Below, piece after piece: positions 5,853 through 10,162 of a stretch of 10,162 bases of DNA (its first letter is position 1; each line of letters begins with the position of its first letter). The notes under the pieces were generated by a model. That model saw nothing but the letters and a program-made list of their open reading frames with translations, did not search any database and was not told the DNA's origin. The DNA comes from Planctomycetota bacterium (GTDB lineage Bacteria; Planctomycetota; UBA1135; GCA-002686595). Both the position numbers and the translations under genes were made by a program. The DNA lies in NCBI GenBank assembly GCA_013140785.1, contig JABFRZ010000535.1, positions 1-10,162 of the forward strand. The letters are read 5' to 3'.

Positions 5853-6611
5853 ATGAAGCGATCGACCATGCTCGAGAGATCACCGCCGTCGAAGTGTTGG
5901 CTCCTGGGACTCGTCCCTGCTTGGGCGCTCGCGTGCTGCTCCCACGAGCGCGCCTCTCCGCCCGTCCGGGCTGCGCAGGAGCACAGCGCAGGCCCCGCGG
6001 GCACCGACTTCCAGGACATGCAGGTCGGCCAGCCGCCGCGAGGCTTCGCGAGCGCGATGAGCGCTAACGCCGCACCGGGCACATGGATCGTCCAGGCGGA
6101 TCCGGGCTCGGCGGGCGCGAGGGTACTAGCGCAGACCAGCACGGACGACACCGACGATCGCTACCCTCTGTGCGTGCGCGAGGGCTTCGAGGCCGGGGAC
6201 GTCACGGTCAGCGCGCGCTTCCAGACTCGCGCGGGCGAGGTCGATCGCGCGGCCGGCCTGGTGCTCCGCTACCGCGACCGAGAGAACTACTACGTCGTGC
6301 GCGCCAATGCCCTGGAGGACAACGTGCGTCTGTACAAGGTCGTCGGCGGCAAGCGCAAGCAGTTCGCTGGCGAGCTGAAGACGGTGAGCACGGACGAATG
6401 GCATACGCTGCGCATCGACGCGAGCGGCCCGCGCTTCGCGGTCTTCTTCGACGGCGAGCTGCTCTTCAGCGCGGAAGACGACACCTTCGCCACGGCAGGC
6501 AAGATCGGACTCTGGACCAAGGCCGACAGCGTCACCTGGTTCGACGACCTGCGCTACGGGCCCGTGCTCCCCGACAGTCCGACGCTCGCTCCATCGGGAG
6601 GAGGTCGATGA
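5853..6611 (+). CDS. Exported LamG/DUF1080-like beta-sandwich protein
   Basis: A 252-residue protein of a family I cannot name exactly. A basic start (MKR) and hydrophobic stretch WLLGLVPAWALACC (about residues 16-29) indicate export; the pair C28-C29 suggests a lipoprotein, but the residue at -3 is alanine, so the lipobox is not canonical. Residues 95-240 form a concanavalin-like jelly roll: GFEAGDVTVSARFQT, AAGLVLRYRDRENYYVVRANA, EWHTLRIDASGPRFAVFFDGELLF and GKIGLWTKADSVTWFDDL, the usual pattern of LamG and DUF1080-type sandwiches that bind or process glycans. No catalytic site can be asserted. The start at 5853 has AAGG four bases before it; ATG 5868 is an alternative. Its TGA overlaps the ATG of the following small ORF, and the next gene is ChrB-like, so it probably belongs to that operon. 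Confidence 0.75.
   Translation: MKRSTMLERSPPSKCWLLGLVPAWALACCSHERASPPVRAAQEHSAGPAGTDFQDMQVGQPPRGFASAMSANAAPGTWIVQADPGSAGARVLAQTSTDDTDDRYPLCVREGFEAGDVTVSARFQTRAGEVDRAAGLVLRYRDRENYYVVRANALEDNVRLYKVVGGKRKQFAGELKTVSTDEWHTLRIDASGPRFAVFFDGELLFSAEDDTFATAGKIGLWTKADSVTWFDDLRYGPVLPDSPTLAPSGGGR
6596..6604 (+). promoter_or_regulatory. Strong Shine-Dalgarno for the 36-residue ORF
   Basis: GGGAGGAGG lies at the end of the preceding gene, with the core GGAGG (6597-6601) six bases before the ATG at 6608. It is the best ribosome-binding site seen in the window and is the main argument that the small ORF is translated. Confidence 0.6.
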
Positions 6612-6718
6612 CAGCCCCCTTCGGCCGACTGCGGCGGAGCGCGTTGCAGCTCATGTACTCGAAGGTGTTGCGCGAGCTGTACTTCGCGAACCTGAGCCGA
6701 GCGAGCCGATGCCCATGA
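6608..6718 (+). CDS. 36-residue ORF, translationally coupled on both sides (hypothetical)
   Basis: This short frame starts at an ATG overlapping the upstream stop (ATGA, 6608-6611) and ends with a TGA that overlaps an ATG of the next gene (ATGA, 6715-6718), with a strong Shine-Dalgarno before it. The peptide is basic, starts MTAPFGRLRRSALQLMYSK and contains a possible amphipathic helix around LQLMYSKVLRELYFANL (residues 13-29). I do not recognise a family. It may be a real small protein, a coupling peptide that carries ribosomes from the beta-sandwich gene into the rhodanese-ChrB gene, or the degraded remnant of a longer gene. Support comes from context and not from homology. Confidence 0.5.
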   Translation: MTAPFGRLRRSALQLMYSKVLRELYFANLSRASRCP

Positions 6719-7530
6719 CGACGCCTATCTCCCTCGACGAACTCCACTCGGCCCTGCGCTCGGAAAGCCCTGCGCTTCTCGTCGATGTGCGGCGCAGGCA
6801 GGCCTACCTGGCCGCGACCGACACGCTCCCCGGAGCGCTCCGGCGCGATCCCGAGACGGTTGCGAGCTGGACCGCACAACTTCCCGAGTCAGCACGCGTC
6901 ATCGTCTATTGCGCGCACGGGCGGGAAGTGAGCCAGCGCGCGGCGCAGGAGCTCGAGCGTCACGGCATCGAGGCCCGCTATCTGGAGGGAGGCATCGAAG
7001 CGTGGAAGGCCGCCGGAGGCGCGCTCGACGCCAAGCCCGCGGGCGCATCGTCGCGCTGGGTGACCCGCGAGCGGCCGAAGATCGACCGCATCGCGTGCCC
7101 CTGGCTGATCGCCCGCTTCGTCGATCCCGAAGCCGAGTTCCTGTACGTCCCGCCCGCAGCGGTCCTGGCTGAGGCGCGCGCCAAACAGGCGGTCCCCTAT
7201 GACGTCCCCGACGTCTCCTTTTCGCACGAGGGTGAGCGCTGCAGCTTCGACGCGTTCCTCGCGCACTACCGGCTGCGCGACCCTGCGCTCCTGGAGCTCG
7301 CCGTGATCGTTCGCGGCGCGGACACGGGCGAGCTGGAACTCGCACCCCAGGCCGCCGGACTCCTGGCGATCTCACTCGGTCTCTCGCGCCTCTACCGCGA
7401 CGATCACGAGATGCTGCGACAAGGGATGGTGCTGTACGACGCGCTCTACGCGTGGTGCAAGGAAGGCAAGGACGAGGTCCACGCCTGGAACCCGGATGCG
7501 TACCGGGCGCCTTCCGACTCGGCGACTTGA
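6709..7530 (+). CDS. Rhodanese domain fused to ChrB-type chromate-resistance domain
   Basis: A 273-residue two-domain protein. Residues 7-105 are a rhodanese domain with DVRRRQAYLAA, the active-site loop YCAHGREVS (catalytic C68) and LEGGIEAWKAAGG. Residues 115-260 match the ChrB C-terminal domain: RWVTRERPKIDRIACPWLIARFVDP (with C130), VPYDVPDVSFSHEGERCSFDAFL, IVRGADTG, APQAAGLLAISLGLSRLY and DDHEMLRQGMVLYDALYAWC. No signal peptide, so cytoplasmic. Known: ChrB proteins accompany the ChrA chromate exporter and act as regulators or in chromate resistance; the rhodanese part handles persulfide sulfur. The specific role here is unproven. ATG 6709 and ATG 6715 (codon 3) are both possible; the latter gives a clean ATGA overlap with the 36-residue ORF. 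No chrA is present on either side in the window. Confidence 0.88.
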   Translation: MPMTTPISLDELHSALRSESPALLVDVRRRQAYLAATDTLPGALRRDPETVASWTAQLPESARVIVYCAHGREVSQRAAQELERHGIEARYLEGGIEAWKAAGGALDAKPAGASSRWVTRERPKIDRIACPWLIARFVDPEAEFLYVPPAAVLAEARAKQAVPYDVPDVSFSHEGERCSFDAFLAHYRLRDPALLELAVIVRGADTGELELAPQAAGLLAISLGLSRLYRDDHEMLRQGMVLYDALYAWCKEGKDEVHAWNPDAYRAPSDSAT

Positions 7531-7669
7531 CACTCGAAATGGGCGCCAAGACGGACCGGCAGTGGTCGCCGCGCGTGCTCTCTTGCCCGCCCGTGCAGCA
7601 CGACTTGGCGAAAACGAGCGTCTTCCGCCATGGAACAGGTTGCACGCCTGGCGAGCGGCAATAGGCTGG

Positions 7670-7759
7670 GGGGGTCTGAATCCGGAGGCCAGTCCGGTCC
7701 GAGTTCGGTGCGTCGTCCCGCACCCGATCCCCCCTGCGGCCGGCACGGACTGTCCTCCG
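7670..7759. repeat. Nested inverted repeats in the leader of the protease gene
   Basis: In the 259-base gap 7531-7789, CGGAGGCCAGTCCG (7683-7696) pairs with 7746-7759 at 13 of 14 positions. Inside it, GGTGCG (7707-7712) pairs perfectly with CGCACC (7719-7724). A G-run at 7670-7675 could also pair with the C-run near 7729-7734, which would exclude part of the outer stem, so two alternative folds are conceivable. The block ends 30 bases before the protease start. It could be a terminator of the upstream operon (though without a U-run) or a structured 5' leader; no known riboswitch was recognised. The rest of the gap holds nothing I can identify. Confidence 0.35.
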
Positions 7760-7789
7760 TGGCGGCTACTGGAAAGCAAGAGAGTTCCC

Positions 7790-9958
7790 ATGCTCGATGC
7801 CCGTGCGCGACGACACCGTTCCATCCCCTTCGTGGCCGGCTGCTTGGCGGCGGGCCTGCTCGGTTCGGTAACCGCGGGGCAGACACGCGGACAGAAGAGC
7901 ATCGAGCGGCCCGAGCCCGGGCCCAGCCGCATCGGAACGAGCGCGCCCATCAAGGTGGAGCCGCGGCTCGAGTTTGCCTTCGACGTTGGCGGCGGGCGGC
8001 GGGTGTGGGCGGATCTCGTGCGCGTCGCGGGCGCGAGCTTCCTCAAGGCGCACCTCGTGGACGTGAATCTGCGCGCGGGCGACGTGCTCACGCTGCGCTC
8101 GGCTACCGGCCAGGTCGTGGACGAGATCCGCGGACGCGGGCCGAAGGACCAGGGCAGCTTCTGGGCGCTCTCGGCTTTCGGCGAGGAGCTCCAGCTCGAG
8201 TTCCAGTTCAGAGAGGCCTACCCCAAGGCACCGTTCTGGATCGACCAGGTGATCCTGGGTGACGCCTCGATCCTGGGCCTGGCGCAGACGCCCGAGAGCA
8301 TCTGCGCGCCCGAGAGCTTCGACGACGTCTTCTGCTACCAGGCCGATCCCGGCAAGTGGGGCAACGTCATGGCCTCGGTGGGCGTCATGACCGTGGGCGG
8401 GAACCCGCTCAGTGCGCTGTGGTGCTCGGGCTCCAACATCTCGCCTCAGAACTACCTGCTCACCAACCGGCATTGCATCACCTCGGACGCCGACTGCGAC
8501 ACGTCCGAGTTCGTCTTCAAGTACTACCGCCAGGGCTGCAACAACGGCGCGGCGACGACCCCCGATTGGCAGGGTTTCCGCTGCGACCAGGTCGTGGCCT
8601 TCAGCCCGTTCTCGAGCTGCGACCAGGGCCTGGGCGACCTCGACTATTCCTTGTGCAGCGTGATCGGCGATCCGTCCGCGACCTTCGGGTATGCGACGCC
8701 CGATCCGGTGCGCCTGACGGACGGCGAGGCCATCTACATGATCCAGCACCCCGCCGGCCGGCCGCACGAGATCACGCACGGCAGCGGCTCGGACGTGGAC
8801 GTGAGCGGGACGGTGCTGCGCTACTACGACACGATGGACAGCGAGGGCGGCAGCTCGGGCTCGCCGCTCTACCGCGAGTCGGACGACAAGCTGATCGGCC
8901 TGCACCACTGCGGCGGCTGCGAGACGGCCGGCGTCGGCAACCGCGGCATGCTGATGGCGGACATCTATCCCCAGATCGCGGCGTTCCTGTGCGCCGGCTC
9001 GGTCGAGATCGCGCCCTTGTCCGCCACCGGGCTGGTGAAGCTGCAAGGCGACAATGACACGGTGCTCGAGCCCGGCGAAACCTGGCAGTTCACGCCGCGC
9101 GTGCGCAATCTGGCCTGCAGCGTGGGCGCCCTCGGGGTCGTTGGCGAGGTGCGCGTGAACGCAGCCTCGCTCGGCCTGGTCGTGCTGCTCGACACCGTGG
9201 CGAGCTTCGGCGACGTGGGCGCGGGCGCCAGCGCGACCTCGCTCCAGCCCATCCGCTTCCGCGTGAGCACCGGCGCCGCCTGCGGCGGAGTCATCGCCTT
9301 CGACCTCGTGAACGTGCTGGCGAACAACGGCGGCCCCTTCGCCGGCATGAACTCGATCGTGTCACGCCAGCTGGGCGAGGCGCCCGTGACCACGCTCTTC
9401 ACGGATGGTTTCTCCGCGCCGCCGGGTGGCTGGACCACCGTCAACGGCGGCACGGGTTCTGGCACGGCCTCGACTTGGACCCCGAGCAACCCTGGAGGGC
9501 GCTCGCTCGCCCTGACCGCGCCGTACTACATCGCCGACTCCGACGCGCTCGGCACGGGCTCGACGATGGACGAGCAGCTGCTCAGCCCGCTGGTCAACTG
9601 CGCGGGCTTCGCCTCGGTCGAGCTGCAGTTCAAGCACGCCTTCCGCTGGTACTCGGGCGGGCTGGACGAGCAGTGCGACGTGGACGTGCGCTCCAGCGCG
9701 ACGGGCAATGCCTGGGTCAACGTCGCCAAGTTCCAGGACGCCGACGCCAGCGGCACGGTCAACCTCGACGTCACCGCCCAGGCCGCGGGTCAATCGGACG
9801 TGCAAGTCCGTTTCCACTACTACAACGCCGTCTTCGAGTGGTGGTGGGCCGTGGACGACGTGGCCTTGCTGGGCACGAACGGCTTCGACTGTGACGTCTA
9901 CTCGGGCGGGGTCATCGGCCCGAACTGGCCGGTCGGTCCGCCAGGGAAGTTCCGCTAG
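7790..9958 (+). CDS. Secreted trypsin-fold serine protease (S1, lysyl/glutamyl-endopeptidase-like) with C-terminal beta-sandwich domains
   Basis: A 722-residue exported protein. The ATG at 7790 is chosen because it starts a good signal peptide (basic RARRHR, hydrophobic IPFVAGCLAAGLLGSV, cleavage near TAG-Q, about residue 31) and has a purine-rich GAGAG five bases upstream; the frame is open further up but reads as non-coding. Residues about 50-165 resemble the N-terminal pro-region sandwich of bacterial S1 endopeptidases (GDVLTLRSATGQVV, GSFWAL, FWIDQVILG). The catalytic domain spans about 190-405 with H228 in LLTNRHC, D285 in DLDYSL and S356 in GGSSGSPL, followed by LIGLHHCGGC; multiple cysteines suggest disulfides. 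Residues about 404-525 form a sandwich starting GDNDTVLEPGETWQF. Residues about 535-705 form a MAM/choice-of-anchor-J-like jelly roll (DGFSAPPGGW...WWWAVDDVALLG). No LPXTG or PEP-CTERM sorting tail is present. Cleavage specificity cannot be read from sequence. Confidence 0.88.
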   Translation: MLDARARRHRSIPFVAGCLAAGLLGSVTAGQTRGQKSIERPEPGPSRIGTSAPIKVEPRLEFAFDVGGGRRVWADLVRVAGASFLKAHLVDVNLRAGDVLTLRSATGQVVDEIRGRGPKDQGSFWALSAFGEELQLEFQFREAYPKAPFWIDQVILGDASILGLAQTPESICAPESFDDVFCYQADPGKWGNVMASVGVMTVGGNPLSALWCSGSNISPQNYLLTNRHCITSDADCDTSEFVFKYYRQGCNNGAATTPDWQGFRCDQVVAFSPFSSCDQGLGDLDYSLCSVIGDPSATFGYATPDPVRLTDGEAIYMIQHPAGRPHEITHGSGSDVDVSGTVLRYYDTMDSEGGSSGSPLYRESDDKLIGLHHCGGCETAGVGNRGMLMADIYPQIAAFLCAGSVEIAPLSATGLVKLQGDNDTVLEPGETWQFTPRVRNLACSVGALGVVGEVRVNAASLGLVVLLDTVASFGDVGAGASATSLQPIRFRVSTGAACGGVIAFDLVNVLANNGGPFAGMNSIVSRQLGEAPVTTLFTDGFSAPPGGWTTVNGGTGSGTASTWTPSNPGGRSLALTAPYYIADSDALGTGSTMDEQLLSPLVNCAGFASVELQFKHAFRWYSGGLDEQCDVDVRSSATGNAWVNVAKFQDADASGTVNLDVTAQAAGQSDVQVRFHYYNAVFEWWWAVDDVALLGTNGFDCDVYSGGVIGPNWPVGPPGKFR

Positions 9959-9965
9959 CGCTAGC
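9954..9965. repeat. 12-bp perfect palindrome over the protease stop codon
   Basis: GCTAGCGCTAGC covers the protease TAG (9956-9958) and supplies a second in-frame TAG at 9962. It is too short and lacks a U-run for a convincing terminator; a tandem-stop arrangement is the safer reading. Confidence 0.3.
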
Positions 9966-9982
9966 TGGCTAGACAAGCCCGC

Positions 9983-10162
9983 GTGCCCCGCGTCGATCGA
10001 GACGAACGCCGCGCGCGCCTGCTGCGCGTGGTGGATTCGATTCCGCGCGGCCGGGTCGCTTCCTATGGGCAGGTCGCGCGCGAGGCCGGCCTCGCGCGCC
10101 ACGCGCGCCTCGTCGGCCGCCTGCTCTCCAAGCTCCCGCTGAGGACCGCGCTCCCTTGGCAT
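9983..10162 (+). CDS. MGMT-like DNA-binding domain protein, probable alkyltransferase-like (ATL) protein, 3'-truncated
   Basis: Sixty residues are visible from a GTG start at 9983 to the window edge. The sequence matches the helix-turn-helix DNA-binding part of O6-alkylguanine alkyltransferases: LLRVVDSIPRGRVASYGQVAREAGL, then ARLVGRLLSKLP and finally LPWH. In active alkyltransferases the motif is PCHR, with cysteine accepting the alkyl group; in ATL proteins the cysteine is replaced, commonly by tryptophan (PWHR), and the protein marks lesions for nucleotide excision repair instead of removing them. PWH here therefore points to an ATL. Upstream in-frame stop TAG (9962-9964) limits the N-terminus to at most six more codons, with CTG 9965 the only other possible start and no good Shine-Dalgarno. 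It lies 24 bases after the protease gene but is functionally unrelated. Confidence 0.82.
   Translation, partial: MPRVDRDERRARLLRVVDSIPRGRVASYGQVAREAGLARHARLVGRLLSKLPLRTALPWH

Noticed and set aside
7496..7789. Upstream extension of the protease frame by 98 codons
   Set aside because: The extension overlaps the end of the rhodanese-ChrB gene, precedes a clear signal peptide and has no protein-like pattern.
7766..9046. Long open frame on the minus strand (about 426 codons) opposite the protease gene
   Set aside because: It is the antisense shadow of the protease, rich in Ala/Arg/His/Val with no domain pattern; the plus strand carries the signal peptide and full catalytic triad.
1..10162. CRISPR array, tRNA, rRNA or transposase gene
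   Set aside because: I saw no regularly spaced repeats, no cloverleaf-like conserved TTC-loop block, no rRNA signature stretches and no transposase or integrase motifs on either strand; a tRNAscan or Rfam run was not possible.

Overview
The window is very GC-rich (judged by eye, not counted), uses GC-ending codons throughout, and reads as a gene-dense piece of a bacterial chromosome. The best guess for the organism is a planctomycete or close PVC-group relative. The first gene fuses the PVC-type heme-binding cytochrome c module to a DUF1080/3-keto-disaccharide hydrolase domain, a combination typical of Planctomycetota and Verrucomicrobiota, and there is a large secreted trypsin-fold protease with appended beta-sandwich domains. 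The lineage is an inference from gene content only.

Layout. (1) 2-2975, plus strand: the 3' part of the cytochrome c/DUF1080 gene, a Dabb-family small protein overlapping it by ATGA, and an exported amidohydrolase of the imidazolonepropionase-like group; probably one catabolic transcription unit. (2) 3022-3818, minus strand: a half-length GDT1/TMEM165 cation transporter and a single-domain cupin. (3) 4027-4625, plus strand: a ParD/ParE-type toxin-antitoxin pair, preceded by a 20-bp palindrome, a pair of 10-bp direct repeats and a possible extended -10; the toxin appears to start at CTG inside a CTGA overlap. (4) 4623-4798: a 176-bp near-palindromic, MITE-like element with perfect 21-bp terminal inverted repeats, whose tips supply the TAG stop codons of both convergent neighbours. 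(5) 4796-5698, minus strand: a PEP-hydrolase/Tm-1 C-terminal-like TIM-barrel protein. (6) 5853-7530, plus strand: an exported LamG/DUF1080-like protein, a 36-residue ORF joined to both neighbours by ATGA overlaps, and a rhodanese-ChrB-like protein; apparently one translationally coupled operon. (7) 7790-9958: a secreted S1-family serine protease, preceded by a leader region rich in inverted repeats. (8) 9983 to the window end: the start of an MGMT-like DNA-binding domain protein, probably an alkyltransferase-like (ATL) protein because the usual PCH is read as PWH.

No rRNA, tRNA, CRISPR array or transposase gene was seen. The longest gap without a called gene is 7531-7789 (259 bases). The items most worth a second look are the palindromic element with its shared stop codons, the CTG-started toxin, the 36-residue coupled ORF, and the ChrB-like operon that lacks a visible chromate transporter.
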